From Pontibacter pamirensis (GTDB lineage Bacteria > Bacteroidota > Bacteroidia > Cytophagales > Hymenobacteraceae), in assembly GCF_010015475.1 (NCBI RefSeq), contig NZ_SSNI01000002.1, positions 286,897-350,896 of the forward strand: DNA of 64,000 nucleotides, given 5' to 3'. The notes under the pieces are model-generated. The model had not been told where the DNA came from and ran no database searches. It worked only from the letters and a program-made list of their open reading frames with translations. The position numbers and the translations under genes were made by a program. Positions 17,246 through 26,373 of this stretch are shown piece after piece (positions within the stretch are counted from its first letter, which is position 1; each line of letters starts with the position of its first letter).

Positions 17246-19693
17246 ATGAGTAAAACAAAACATCATAAAGCCAGCTTTCATGAGACGGTAGTTTCCATAT
17301 CAAACCAGGATGATATTTTCCTGAGTGTGGATGAATTCCCGTTTAAAACGACGCTTAGCCTGGCGCCTCTGATTACGTATTGGGAGAACAAGGAGCAAAA
17401 CGACCCCAGCTGCAACGCTGCCCGGGTGCGTGAGCTGGCAGACCTGCTGCGCAACACCCCCGAGTTAGCAGGGCCCATCGACAACCCAACCATTATAGAG
17501 CAGTATGTGGATACCGTTGATATACTGATGGAGGATGTTTTTCCGAGTGCACTCTGGGAAAAAGAGTTGATGGCAGCGGTTGTACCCTTCCGTTTTGAGA
17601 GTTTTTACGCCACGCCAAAGCTGGAGGAGCTAAAGCTGCTGGAAGGAGACAACTACATTGAAAAGCTAAACCTGGACCTGAAAACGCTGCTTTTCCGGCT
17701 CACGCTGTCAGCGTATACCCTGATACTGGAAAAGTTTTACAATGCCAATTTCAACATTGATGTTCCCTTTATTTTTATTGTGAAGGATAAATTCACGGGC
17801 CTGCCGCGCCACTATAAGCTCATCATCGACTTGAAGTTTATGGAGGTGAAGGCAAGAGGTGAAATAAAAGAGCTGACGACACAGGAGATCAACTTCCTCA
17901 TTAACCGCTACAACGACCTTGACCTCTGGATGATGAAATTACCGCCGGATAACTTTGAGTTTTCGGGCTTTGCCGTGTATGACTTTACGGAGGTCACTAA
18001 CGAGGAAACTATTTCCGCGCTGCGTTTCGACCTGCTAGACAGAGGCGCTGTGAGCACAACAGAGGGCTTTCTGAACCTGCAGCAGAAGATGCGCATCCTT
18101 TTCGGCCTGCCCGGCATTAAGCTTGGCTTTGCCTCCTGCCCAGCACTACAGGAGTTCGACACTACCTATGCCCGCAAGATCTGGAATGGGCTGGTCCTGA
18201 CACAGGACTGTGATATTGTACTTCCGGACCTGCAAAACTCTATTTACGAGCCTGTGCTTAAAAGAGGGAATACCATTGTAGTAGAAGACTTGAGCGTGTT
18301 CCCGAACCCGACTAAGGTAGAACAGAAACTAATTGAGTCCGGAATCCGGAACCTGATTATAGCACCACTTGAGTATGATGGCAAAACCATTGGCCTGATG
18401 GAGCTGGCCTCGCCTATACCGGGAGAACTGAATGCCCTCTCTACTATCAAGCTGAAAGAGATACTGCCCCTGTTTGCACTGGCCATGAACCGCAGCCTGG
18501 AAGAATTACGCAGCAATATTCAGAGCATTATCAAGGAAAAGTATACTGCCATTCACCCCGTTGTGGAGTGGCGCTTCACCAAGGCAGCGGTTAACCTTCT
18601 GGATAAAAGGGAACGTAACGCGAGTTCTGAAATCGAACCCATCGTATTTCGGGATATATACCCGCTCTATGGCTCTTCCGATATCCGCGGATCTGCCACT
18701 GAGCGCAACAAGGCCATACAAGGTGACCTGATCGAACAGCTGGTGCTGGCAAAAGAGGTGGTGCTCGCCGTGAAGGACAGCCTGCCGCTTTCCATTCTGG
18801 ATGAGTTGGTGTATAAGATGGACAAGTACTCTCAGGATATCCTGAGTGAGCTTGGTTCGGGGGATGAGGTGCTGGTACTGGACTTCCTGCGCTCCGAAAT
18901 CGAGCCGCTCTTTGACCACTTCCTGAAGAAGCGACCTACAGCACGCCCTGCAATAGAGGCGTACCAATTTGCTATCAGCAACCCCTATAAGGCAGTATAT
19001 AACAAGCGCCGGGCGTATGAGGAAAGCCTTTTTATGATAAATGAAACAATCTCTACTTTTCTGGATCGGGAGGAGGAAAAAGCCCAGCAAATCTTTCCGC
19101 ATTATTTCGAGCGATACAAAACGGATGGCCTGGAGTACAACATTTACATTGGTTCCTCACTGCTGAACAACGGCGATTACCAATCCATCTACCTGAAGAA
19201 CATGCGCCTGTGGCAACTGATGCTAACCTGCGAGATTGCCCGGCGCATCTATAAGCTGCGGGCAAACTTAAAGCTTCCGTTAGAAATTACGCAGCTCATA
19301 CTCGTGCACAGCGACCCTCTCTCGATACGATTCAGAATGGATGAGAAAAAGTTTGATGTAGATGGCGCCAATAACATACGCTATGAGATTATCAAAAAGC
19401 GTATTGACAAGGCAACAGTACGTGACACCGAAGAGCGCCTGACGCAACCAGGTAAGATTGCCATTGTGTATACACAGCAGAGAGAGGTGCAGGAATACCA
19501 ACGTTATATTGAGTTTCTGCAATCAGAGAATTATATATGCGAAGAAATAGAGTATCTGGATGTAGAGGAGCTTCCAGGCGTGCCAGGGCTGAAGGCAATG
19601 CGCCTTTCCATCAACTTTAAAGAAGAGCTGCGGCATAATATTGATGCTGGGGATGAGTTGCTGAACATAGCCCAGAGCGCCAGCTTAAACTAG
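17246..19693 (+). CDS. Large GAF-domain protein
   Basis: 815 residues, cytosolic. The central segment (about 285-425) has GAF-like order: LVLTQDCDIVLPDLQNSIYE, NTIVVEDLSVFPNPTKVEQ and NLIIAPLEYDGKTIGLMELASP, with the sensory-domain strand IGLMELASP at the end. The N-terminal 280 residues are mixed alpha/beta and the C-terminal 380 residues mostly helical with no kinase, cyclase, HD or helix-turn-helix motif visible. Proteins of this size and layout occur in Cytophagales; I do not know a function. Single-gene transcript with its own terminator. Confidence 0.7.
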   Translation: MSKTKHHKASFHETVVSISNQDDIFLSVDEFPFKTTLSLAPLITYWENKEQNDPSCNAARVRELADLLRNTPELAGPIDNPTIIEQYVDTVDILMEDVFPSALWEKELMAAVVPFRFESFYATPKLEELKLLEGDNYIEKLNLDLKTLLFRLTLSAYTLILEKFYNANFNIDVPFIFIVKDKFTGLPRHYKLIIDLKFMEVKARGEIKELTTQEINFLINRYNDLDLWMMKLPPDNFEFSGFAVYDFTEVTNEETISALRFDLLDRGAVSTTEGFLNLQQKMRILFGLPGIKLGFASCPALQEFDTTYARKIWNGLVLTQDCDIVLPDLQNSIYEPVLKRGNTIVVEDLSVFPNPTKVEQKLIESGIRNLIIAPLEYDGKTIGLMELASPIPGELNALSTIKLKEILPLFALAMNRSLEELRSNIQSIIKEKYTAIHPVVEWRFTKAAVNLLDKRERNASSEIEPIVFRDIYPLYGSSDIRGSATERNKAIQGDLIEQLVLAKEVVLAVKDSLPLSILDELVYKMDKYSQDILSELGSGDEVLVLDFLRSEIEPLFDHFLKKRPTARPAIEAYQFAISNPYKAVYNKRRAYEESLFMINETISTFLDREEEKAQQIFPHYFERYKTDGLEYNIYIGSSLLNNGDYQSIYLKNMRLWQLMLTCEIARRIYKLRANLKLPLEITQLILVHSDPLSIRFRMDEKKFDVDGANNIRYEIIKKRIDKATVRDTEERLTQPGKIAIVYTQQREVQEYQRYIEFLQSENYICEEIEYLDVEELPGVPGLKAMRLSINFKEELRHNIDAGDELLNIAQSASLN

Positions 19694-19794
19694 CAAAAAG
19701 TCTTTATAATTGAATATAGGTATTATTATATTTAATATTTTTTTTAACTTATTCTAACTCATTATAAGAAACTTATTTATAGGTAGTTAATCAG

Positions 19795-19826
19795 CAAAAA
19801 GCAGCCTTCAAGTCAGGCTGCTTTTT
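19795..19826 (+). terminator. Terminator after the GAF gene
   Basis: AAAAAGCAGCC (19796-19806) pairs with GGCTGCTTTTT (19816-19826), ending in a T-run, about 100 nt past the stop. Confidence 0.88.
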
Positions 19827-19924
19827 ATTTTCTTTGTATTCTGGTGCAATTTTCACTTCAATCCACCCGTTTTGACCTAAACCTGCACAGGCAGGACATA
19901 TTTTATCAATTAACTTTTAGCCAA

Positions 19925-20752
19925 ATGAAATTGAAAAACAGATTGATGCCAGCCCTACTTTTCTGTGGTGTGGTAGCACTAAGTTCTTGCGACAAAAATG
20001 AGCAGGAATCTGTTAATCCAGAGTTCACACAGGGAATGCTTTCGCAAATTCTGGCAGACTCTTCAAAAGTAACTTCGTTCAGCTTTGCTGGTAAACAACT
20101 TAGCCAGGTAAATCACTACCACAAAGAAAGCGGAGAAGCGGAAACCTTTGAGAAGTATGAGTACGATGGTACGGGAAAGCTTACAAAAGCCTCCATGCAT
20201 GCAACTTCAGACAACGCGCTGCTAACAGAGCAGAAATACACTTATAACTCTAAGGGCCTTCTTGCTAAGATAGATATGGCCTACCACAAAGAAGGTAAAA
20301 TAGAGTATACCGCTTATGCTACCTTTGACTACGATGAAAAGAATAACCTTCAGAAAAAATCTCTTTTTGAGGTAAGTAACGACGACAAGGGGGAAAAGGA
20401 TGAAACTGAAGCTATTCAAAAGTCATACACTACCTATGAGGTACTACCGAATGGCAACTATGCTGAAGAGAAGCAGTATGTGATTGACGGAAAAGGAAAA
20501 GCCAGCCTATTCTCCACCACTACTTACTCTTACGACACAAACCAGAACCCACTTCATGAGTTTGCAGAACCCGGCAGTGCCAGCAGTCCGAATAATCTTA
20601 TTGCATCGTCGGCTCTGGTACAGGACGGCAATAAGACATTTAAATACGCCTACGCTTATACTTATACTGAGCAGGGGTATCCGCTCACACAAACAGTAGT
20701 GACACCCACTGGTAAAAGCGAAACGTATAACTATTTATACAGCAACCAATAA
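19925..20752 (+). CDS. YD-repeat-like secreted lipoprotein
   Basis: 275 residues from the ATG at 19925; the open frame continues upstream but that start lacks a signal peptide. The signal is MPALLFCGVVALSSC (lipobox LSSC, cysteine at about 22). The body holds repeats of the form Y-x-Y-D-x-x-G-x-L-x-K (YEYDGTGKLTKA, YTYNSKGLLAKI, FDYDEKNNLQKK, YSYDTNQNP, YTYTEQGYPLTQT), the pattern of RHS/YD or related beta-strand repeats. No toxin domain follows. Surface lipoprotein of unknown function. Confidence 0.72.
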   Translation: MKLKNRLMPALLFCGVVALSSCDKNEQESVNPEFTQGMLSQILADSSKVTSFSFAGKQLSQVNHYHKESGEAETFEKYEYDGTGKLTKASMHATSDNALLTEQKYTYNSKGLLAKIDMAYHKEGKIEYTAYATFDYDEKNNLQKKSLFEVSNDDKGEKDETEAIQKSYTTYEVLPNGNYAEEKQYVIDGKGKASLFSTTTYSYDTNQNPLHEFAEPGSASSPNNLIASSALVQDGNKTFKYAYAYTYTEQGYPLTQTVVTPTGKSETYNYLYSNQ

Positions 20753-20773
20753 TCAAACTACTACATTAGGTTT

Positions 20774-20812
20774 AAATCGGCTCTGGGTCTGTTACTCAGG
20801 GCCGATTTTGCT
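20774..20812 (+). terminator. Terminator after the YD-repeat lipoprotein
   Basis: AAATCGGC (20774-20781) pairs with GCCGATTT (20801-20808), with further pairing inside and a short T-run. Confidence 0.75.
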
Positions 20813-21003
20813 TTAATTAGACTTAACAGCCGCTCATCTTGAGAGTTATCCGCCTAATTAATTATATTTGCTCATAGGTACCCGGATTGCGGGCAGTCTT
20901 AATGACACTCCCGTAACATGCTAAATACACAAGCTGTAGCTTACGGTCTTGTGATTATTATGCTGTTACAGACATTGTTCTACTACTGAAAAATTTAATT
21001 AGA

Positions 21004-21228
21004 ATGGCAAAAACAAAAATAACCGTAAACAACAATGGCTCGCTACGTGTAGAGGGCGACTTTGAAATTGTGGACAAGAACGGTAACACCTATGGTTTGG
21101 GTGGTCGCGAGCTGGTATCCATCTGCCGCTGTGGCCTTTCTAAAAACAAGCCTTTCTGCGATGCCTCGCACAAAGGCCATTTCGAGCACGAAGCCGAGGC
21201 TTTTGACCTGCCCCCAAAGAAGCAATAA
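21004..21228 (+). CDS. CDGSH iron-sulfur domain protein
   Basis: 74 residues, cytosolic. The CDGSH motif is complete: C41-x-C43, then C52-D and H56 (CRCGLSKNKPFCDASH), the three-Cys/one-His ligand set of a [2Fe-2S] cluster of the mitoNEET type. Such proteins hold a redox-active or transferable cluster. It runs 19 nt ahead of the DUF2007 protein, and the two probably form an operon. Confidence 0.92.
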   Translation: MAKTKITVNNNGSLRVEGDFEIVDKNGNTYGLGGRELVSICRCGLSKNKPFCDASHKGHFEHEAEAFDLPPKKQ

Positions 21229-21247
21229 TCTCTAAACAAACCCTTTG

Positions 21248-21691
21248 ATGGCAGATCGCTTCGTAACCATTGCCACTTTTAATGATGTAACGGAGGCCCA
21301 TATCGTGAAAGGCCGCCTGGAGGCAGAGGGTATTCTCTGTTTTTTAGGCGACGAGCACATCGTGGGTGCACAGCCGTTTTACTCTGTGGCGGTGGGAGGC
21401 GTAAAACTGAAGGTAACGGCCCAGGACGCAGAAGAGGCACAGGCTATCATGGCCAAAATACATGGAGGTACTTCTGAGTACCTGTACAACGATGATCTGG
21501 AAATGGCACCTCCCATGCAGGAGCATGTGTCTGCCAGAACCTGCCCCAACTGCGGTTCCGACAACGTAAATGAGGAGAAGTACAACAAGACAGTTTTCTC
21601 CATCAGTTATCTGCTGCTGGGGTTTCCCTTGCCTTTCATGAGCCGCAAATTTGTATGCTACAACTGCGGCCACCGCTGGAAAGCCAAATAA
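21248..21691 (+). CDS. DUF2007-domain protein with zinc ribbon
   Basis: 147 residues from ATG at 21248 (a TTG lies just before it). The N-terminal ~70 residues carry the DUF2007 pattern (FVTIATFNDVTEAHIVKGRL and VAVGGVKLKVTAQDAEEAQ), and the C-terminal part has a zinc ribbon with CPNCGSDN and CYNCGHRW. DUF2007 is called a putative signal-transducing domain; no mechanism is known. A terminator overlaps the stop. Confidence 0.88.
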   Translation: MADRFVTIATFNDVTEAHIVKGRLEAEGILCFLGDEHIVGAQPFYSVAVGGVKLKVTAQDAEEAQAIMAKIHGGTSEYLYNDDLEMAPPMQEHVSARTCPNCGSDNVNEEKYNKTVFSISYLLLGFPLPFMSRKFVCYNCGHRWKAK

Positions 21692-21722
21692 AAAAGGAAG
21701 CCTCTTGAGGCTTCCTTTTTTA
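21690..21722. terminator. Bidirectional terminator
   Basis: AAAAAAGGAAGCCTC (21690-21704) pairs with GAGGCTTCCTTTTTT (21707-21721), overlapping the stop codon of the DUF2007 gene. Confidence 0.92.
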
Positions 21723-21740
21723 TGGCCTACTAATCAGTGT

Positions 21741-21998
21741 TTACTCGCCAGCCAAGTTATTTACCAGCTGCACATACTCCTCGCGCGCGGACTCCTGGCT
21801 TTTTCCTTCCTGCTGTTTCCATGCATCCCACTTGGCAATGTTCTTAAAGTCGAAGCCGCCGGGCCGCTCGGTGTTTACGTCTCCGTCTGTTGCCTGCTTG
21901 TAGAGGCCGTACAGTTGCAGCAGCACGTTGTTGCTCGGGCGCTCTGTTAATGTCTTTGATTTTTCTACTGCGCTTTCAAATTCTGCTTGTGTAGCCAT
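21741..21998 (-). CDS. Acyl-CoA-binding protein
   Basis: 85 residues, normal for the family. Four-helix layout with the landmark NNVLLQLYGLYKQATDGDVN and the later KWDAWKQQEGKSQESAREEY, both characteristic of the ACBP fold that binds long-chain acyl-CoA esters. It acts in the cytosol as an acyl-CoA buffer. Single gene. Confidence 0.94.
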   Translation of the reverse strand: MATQAEFESAVEKSKTLTERPSNNVLLQLYGLYKQATDGDVNTERPGGFDFKNIAKWDAWKQQEGKSQESAREEYVQLVNNLAGE

Positions 21999-22175
21999 GT
22001 CATTGATTTTTTTTTAACCTTAACAATTTACTGGTGCTGCGTTAAATTAACAAAAATTAAGCTGCATACATACATCACACCTATTATGTTTCCTCCTGAT
22101 TTTTCCGGAATTTAGCTGTGCTGTACCAGCCTTTTCGCTGTTGCAGCAGGCACATCAGCCATTTAAAAAAGAACT

Positions 22176-24389
22176 ATGAAAACCTTTAATCCGAGAGTGG
22201 CTGCATCAGCCACCTTACTTACAGCATGTTTGGCAATCGGAACCGGCTGCTCCTCCAGCAATACCTCCACCGGTAGCAGCAGCACCGCCACAATAGAACA
22301 GGCCGCTACGCCCACTCCCTCCGCACAAACTTCCACACAGGCGCCTGAACCTCCCGTGGCCAAAAAAGCACCGAAAGAGCTTACCATGCACGGCGATACG
22401 CGCATCGACAACTATTATTGGCTGAACCAGCGCGAAGATCCGGAAGTAATTGCGTACCTGAACGCCGAGAACGAATACACGGAGCAGCGGCTGGCGCACA
22501 CGGAGGCACTCCAGGAAAAACTGTTTAAAGAGATAGTAGACCGAATAAAGCAGGACGATGAGTCTGTGCCGTTTAAAGATGATGGCTACTGGTACTATAC
22601 CCGCTACGAAGAAGGCAAAGAATACCCGATTTACGCCCGAAAGAAAGGTACCCTGGAAGCACCTGAGGAAGTGATGGTGAACGCGAACGAGCGTGCAGAA
22701 GGCCAAAGTTACTACTCCGCCGCCGGCATTAACGTGAGCCCGAACAATCAGCTGCTGGCGTTTGGCGAAGACACCGTCAGCCGCCGCAAGTATACCATCC
22801 GCTTTAAAGACCTGAATACAGGTGAGTTTTTACCGGACGCCATTCCGAACACTACCGGCGGCGCTGTATGGGGGAACGACAACAAAACGGTGTTCTATAC
22901 CATGAAGGACTCGGCACTGCGTTCGTTCAAGATATTTAAGCACACCTTGGGCACACCTACCGCTCAGGACAAGGAAGTATACCACGAAGCCGATGAGACA
23001 TTCAGCACCTTCGTTTACAAAACCAAGTCTGATGATTACATTATTATCGGAAGTGGCAGCACCTTATCAAACGAGTACCGCTTCCTGGATGCCAATAAAC
23101 CAAACGGTGAATTCAAGGTAATACAGCCGCGTGAGCGGGGGCTGGAGTACAGCGTAGACCACTTCGGCGATAAGTTTTACATCGTGACAAACAAGGACGG
23201 CGCCACCAACTTTAAGCTGATGCAGACCCCGGTGCGCCAGCCCGGCAAAGCCAACTGGAAAGAAGTGGTGCCACATCGTGAAGACGTACTGCTAGAGGGT
23301 ATCGAGATTTTCAAGGATTACCTGACGCTGCAGGAACGGAAGAATGGCCTCTCTCAGATACGCGTGAAGAAGTGGAACGACCCGAAGGCAGATTATTACA
23401 TTGATTTCGGAGAAGAAGCTTACACCGCCTACATCGGCACCAACCCTGACTTCGACAGCAAAGAATTGCGCTACGACTACAGTTCCCTCACTACCCCAAG
23501 CTCCACCTACGATTATAACATGGTGACAAAGGAGCGGGAACTGCTGAAGCGCCAGGAAGTGGTAGGCGACTTTAATCCAAAGAATTATGAGGCAAAGCGC
23601 GTCTACGCAACTGCCGACGACGGTACAAAGATTCCGGTGTCGCTGGTGTATCGAAAAGGGCTGCAGTTGAATGGCAACAACCCGACGCTGCTCTATGCCT
23701 ATGGTTCCTACGGCTACAGCACCAACCCGACGTTCAGTTCCGTGCGCCTCAGCCTGCTGGACCGGGGCTTTGTATTTGCCATTGCCCACATTCGCGGAGG
23801 CCAGGAAATGGGCCGCCAGTGGTATGAGAACGGCAAGCTGTTAAAGAAGAAAAACACCTTCACTGACTTTATAGATGCCGCCGAGTTCCTGGTCGACCAG
23901 AAGTATACGAACCCCGACAAGCTGTTTGCGCAAGGCGGAAGCGCCGGAGGTTTGCTCATGGGTGCCGTGGTGAACATGCGCCCGGAACTGTTTAAGGGTA
24001 TACTCGCGGCCGTGCCGTTTGTGGATGTAATCACCACCATGCTTGACACCAGCATTCCGCTCACAACAGGCGAATTTGACGAGTGGGGCAATCCAGCCGA
24101 GAAGCAGTATTACGATTACATGCTGTCTTACTCGCCTTACGACAACGTGGAAGCCAAGGATTACCCGAACATGCTCGTGACAACCGGCCTACACGACTCG
24201 CAGGTGCAGTACTGGGAGCCAGCTAAGTGGGTAGCCAAACTCCGCGACATGAAAACGGATGATAATATGCTGCTACTGCACACAAATATGGTTGCCGGCC
24301 ACGGCGGAGCCTCCGGCCGTTTTGAGCGCTACAAGGAAACAGCCCTGCAGTATGCTTTCCTGCTAAATTTTCTGGAGCAGAACCAGTAA
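22176..24389 (+). CDS. Prolyl oligopeptidase family lipoprotein (S9, oligopeptidase B type)
   Basis: 737 residues. A lipoprotein signal (LLTACLAIGTGC) is followed by a serine/threonine-rich linker. The mature N-terminus PPVAKKAPKELTMHGDTRID and YYWLNQREDPEVIAYL is the classic start of the S9A/oligopeptidase B beta-propeller. The catalytic triad is present: Ser589 (QGGSAGGL), Asp674 (TGLHDSQVQYWE) and His709 (GHGGASGR). Hydrolyses short peptides; S9B members prefer basic residues. A terminator follows. The lipid anchor puts it in the envelope, unlike cytosolic OpdB. Confidence 0.92.
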   Translation: MKTFNPRVAASATLLTACLAIGTGCSSSNTSTGSSSTATIEQAATPTPSAQTSTQAPEPPVAKKAPKELTMHGDTRIDNYYWLNQREDPEVIAYLNAENEYTEQRLAHTEALQEKLFKEIVDRIKQDDESVPFKDDGYWYYTRYEEGKEYPIYARKKGTLEAPEEVMVNANERAEGQSYYSAAGINVSPNNQLLAFGEDTVSRRKYTIRFKDLNTGEFLPDAIPNTTGGAVWGNDNKTVFYTMKDSALRSFKIFKHTLGTPTAQDKEVYHEADETFSTFVYKTKSDDYIIIGSGSTLSNEYRFLDANKPNGEFKVIQPRERGLEYSVDHFGDKFYIVTNKDGATNFKLMQTPVRQPGKANWKEVVPHREDVLLEGIEIFKDYLTLQERKNGLSQIRVKKWNDPKADYYIDFGEEAYTAYIGTNPDFDSKELRYDYSSLTTPSSTYDYNMVTKERELLKRQEVVGDFNPKNYEAKRVYATADDGTKIPVSLVYRKGLQLNGNNPTLLYAYGSYGYSTNPTFSSVRLSLLDRGFVFAIAHIRGGQEMGRQWYENGKLLKKKNTFTDFIDAAEFLVDQKYTNPDKLFAQGGSAGGLLMGAVVNMRPELFKGILAAVPFVDVITTMLDTSIPLTTGEFDEWGNPAEKQYYDYMLSYSPYDNVEAKDYPNMLVTTGLHDSQVQYWEPAKWVAKLRDMKTDDNMLLLHTNMVAGHGGASGRFERYKETALQYAFLLNFLEQNQ

Positions 24390-24674
24390 TCGTTAATTGA
24401 TGATTGTTAGTTGTTATTGCTTTTAAAACAATTCTTAGTATAAGAAGAGGCGGGCTTAACAGCCTGCCTCTTCTTATTATTGCTTTCTGGTTTACAACTT
24501 GCCTATATCTCGGAGCAGAGATTTCATACATTAAGATATTACATCAACTGCAAAGCGAGTCCGGAGACTCTTTTCCACCCAATGTTACGGGTCAAATACC
24601 CGCGCCAGTAACAGCACGTAACGCAGCAATTTCTACATCATAAGGATAAACAATCAACAACTGACAATCAACTG
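24390..24674. repeat. Interval flanked by inverted AT-rich repeats
   Basis: The stretch from about 24392 (GTTAATTGATGATTGTTAG) and that ending about 24680 (AATCAACTGTCAATTAACC) are approximate inverted repeats of one sequence (ACAATCAACAACTGACAAT type). Such AACTGACAATCAACT repeats are familiar between genes in Bacteroidota. The inner ~240 bp has a terminator for the upstream gene and no convincing coding sequence. Confidence 0.5.
24441..24480 (+). terminator. Terminator after the S9 peptidase
   Basis: TAAGAAGAGGCGGGCT (24441-24456) pairs with AGCCTGCCTCTTCTTA (24461-24476), one wobble pair, then TTATTG. Confidence 0.82.
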
Positions 24675-25676
24675 TCAATTAACCTTCAGCACAATCTTAC
24701 CGAACTGCTTGCCTTCGTCCATGCGCCGAAAAGCCTGCTCTGCTTCTTCTAAGGGAAAGACTTTGTCTACTACAGGCTTTATCTTTCTCTCCTTTATGAA
24801 TGCGACCATAGCAGCAAAATCCTTAGCCGTGCCCATGGTGGTGCCGTTGATGGAAATTTGCTTCCAGAAAATCTCAGCCGGGTTCAGTTCTTTTATAGTG
24901 CCTGCCGTGCGACCGTAGTTGCCAATGCGGGCCCCTGGGTTAGACAGCCGGATAAGTTGCGCAAAGCCTTCTCCTCCTGCAGAATCTATCATCACGTCGA
25001 AACCACCACCAGCCTGTTCTTTCAGCTGTTTTCCCCAGTCTTGCGACTTATAATTCACGCCGCCTCTGGCGCCAAACTCTTTGGCTCGTGCTATTTTCTC
25101 TTCGGAACTGGAGGTGACCCAAACTTCGGCTCCTGCCGCCACTGCAAACTGCACAGCGAAAATGGCTACACCGCCACCGGCACCTGTCACCAGCACGCGC
25201 TCGCCTTTTAGTAGATCACACCGTGTGAACAGCGCGCGATAGGCCGTAACGCCTCCTAAGGGAATGGCAGCCGCCTCTTCGAAGCTCAGGTGCTCCGGCT
25301 TTTTATATAAATTAGCAGCAGGCACTTTTACATATTCGGCAAAAGTACCTTCCTGCGGCATACCCAGGATTTTGAAGTCACGGCCCTGTGCCCGCGGGTT
25401 AATTCCCCAGCCTGTGGAAGGATCTATTATAACTTCCTTTCCTATCCAACTTTCTTTAACGCCAGATCCTACTTCAGTCACCACGCCGGCTCCATCAGAG
25501 CCTGGTAAGACAGGAAGCTGAATATTGGCATACTGCCCGTGCTGAATCCAGACATCGCGGTGGTTGAGGGCAGCGGCTTTTACCTGAACCAGCACCTCTC
25601 CCTCTCCGGGTCGTGGTTTTTCTCTATCTACTATTTCAAGTGGTTTTCCTATTTCTTTTAAAATAACTGCTTTCAT
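24675..25676 (-). CDS. Zinc-binding / quinone oxidoreductase family dehydrogenase
   Basis: 333 residues, the medium-chain dehydrogenase/reductase fold. N-terminal GroES-like part with LNHRDVWIQHGQY and PGSDGAGVVTEVGSGV; Rossmann part with VLVTGAGGGVAIFAVQFA (GxGGxxG-like NADPH site) and the later VVDKVFPLEEAEQAFRRM. It lacks the cysteine cluster of the structural zinc and the usual alcohol-dehydrogenase ligands, so it is closer to quinone oxidoreductases. Substrate unknown. A full promoter lies 27 nt upstream. Confidence 0.88.
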   Translation of the reverse strand: MKAVILKEIGKPLEIVDREKPRPGEGEVLVQVKAAALNHRDVWIQHGQYANIQLPVLPGSDGAGVVTEVGSGVKESWIGKEVIIDPSTGWGINPRAQGRDFKILGMPQEGTFAEYVKVPAANLYKKPEHLSFEEAAAIPLGGVTAYRALFTRCDLLKGERVLVTGAGGGVAIFAVQFAVAAGAEVWVTSSSEEKIARAKEFGARGGVNYKSQDWGKQLKEQAGGGFDVMIDSAGGEGFAQLIRLSNPGARIGNYGRTAGTIKELNPAEIFWKQISINGTTMGTAKDFAAMVAFIKERKIKPVVDKVFPLEEAEQAFRRMDEGKQFGKIVLKVN

Positions 25677-25702
25677 TGATATCTTTTAAGTTCAAGCGAA
25701 TA

Positions 25703-25734
25703 CAAAAGTAAAGTATCTGTAACAGCTATACCAA
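25703..25734 (-). promoter_or_regulatory. Complete Bacteroidota-type promoter
   Basis: Minus-strand TTG (25734-25732), 21-nt spacer, TACTTTTG (25710-25703). It would start transcription near 25697, about 20 nt upstream of the dehydrogenase start. Confidence 0.62.
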
Positions 25735-25801
25735 GCTTGTGGGGAGAGGGTTTGCATTTCACATCATAGCTCTTAACTTTCGCCAGGATAACATATACTT
25801 T

Positions 25802-26302
25802 ATGAACAGGAGCTATAGTATAAGACAGGCCACCGAGGCAGACATAAAGACCATACAGCAACTCGCTGAAGCCACCTGGGCACCTACCTACAGCAGCATC
25901 CTGAGCAAAGAGCAAGTTGATTATATGTTTGAGGTGATTTACCTGGAAGAGACTCTGGCGAAGCAAATGGAGGAAGGGCAAACTTTCCTGCTGCTATTTG
26001 AGCAAGACAAACCCGTAGGTTTTGCTTCTTATTCGGTGAAGGATAAGACAGCAGGTATCTATAAACTGAATAAAATTTACCTGTTGCCGGGCGAGCAAGG
26101 TAAAGGATACGGTAAAGCCCTTCTCATAGCCGCAGAAGAGGAAGTGAAACGACACGGCGCCAGTGTTTTAGACTTGAACGTGAACCGCTACAATAAGGCA
26201 AAGCAATTCTACGAGCGCTGCGGTTACCAGGTGCACCAGCAGGAAGATATACCCATCGGGCCCTATTGGATGAACGATTATGTGATGCGCAAAGAACTCT
26301 GA
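25802..26302 (+). CDS. GNAT family N-acetyltransferase
   Basis: 166 residues from ATG 25802; a longer open frame upstream (GTG at 25739) would overlap the divergent gene's promoter and has no family sequence. The GNAT core is clear: N-terminal YSIRQATEADIKTIQQLAE, the acetyl-CoA pyrophosphate loop EQGKGYGKALL, and C-terminal LNVNRYNKAKQFYERCGY. It transfers an acetyl group to an amine; substrate unknown. Confidence 0.93.
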   Translation: MNRSYSIRQATEADIKTIQQLAEATWAPTYSSILSKEQVDYMFEVIYLEETLAKQMEEGQTFLLLFEQDKPVGFASYSVKDKTAGIYKLNKIYLLPGEQGKGYGKALLIAAEEEVKRHGASVLDLNVNRYNKAKQFYERCGYQVHQQEDIPIGPYWMNDYVMRKEL

Positions 26303-26314
26303 GCTAACCTGCTT

Positions 26315-26354
26315 CAAAAGAAAAGGGCAGCCAAACGGCCGCCCTCTTTTATAT
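26315..26354. terminator. Bidirectional terminator
   Basis: AAAAGGGC... with GCCCTCTTTT (around 26315-26350) between convergent genes; the inner arms AGCC and GGCC are imperfect. Confidence 0.65.
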
Positions 26355-26373
26355 ACTCACTTTAAACTTTCAA

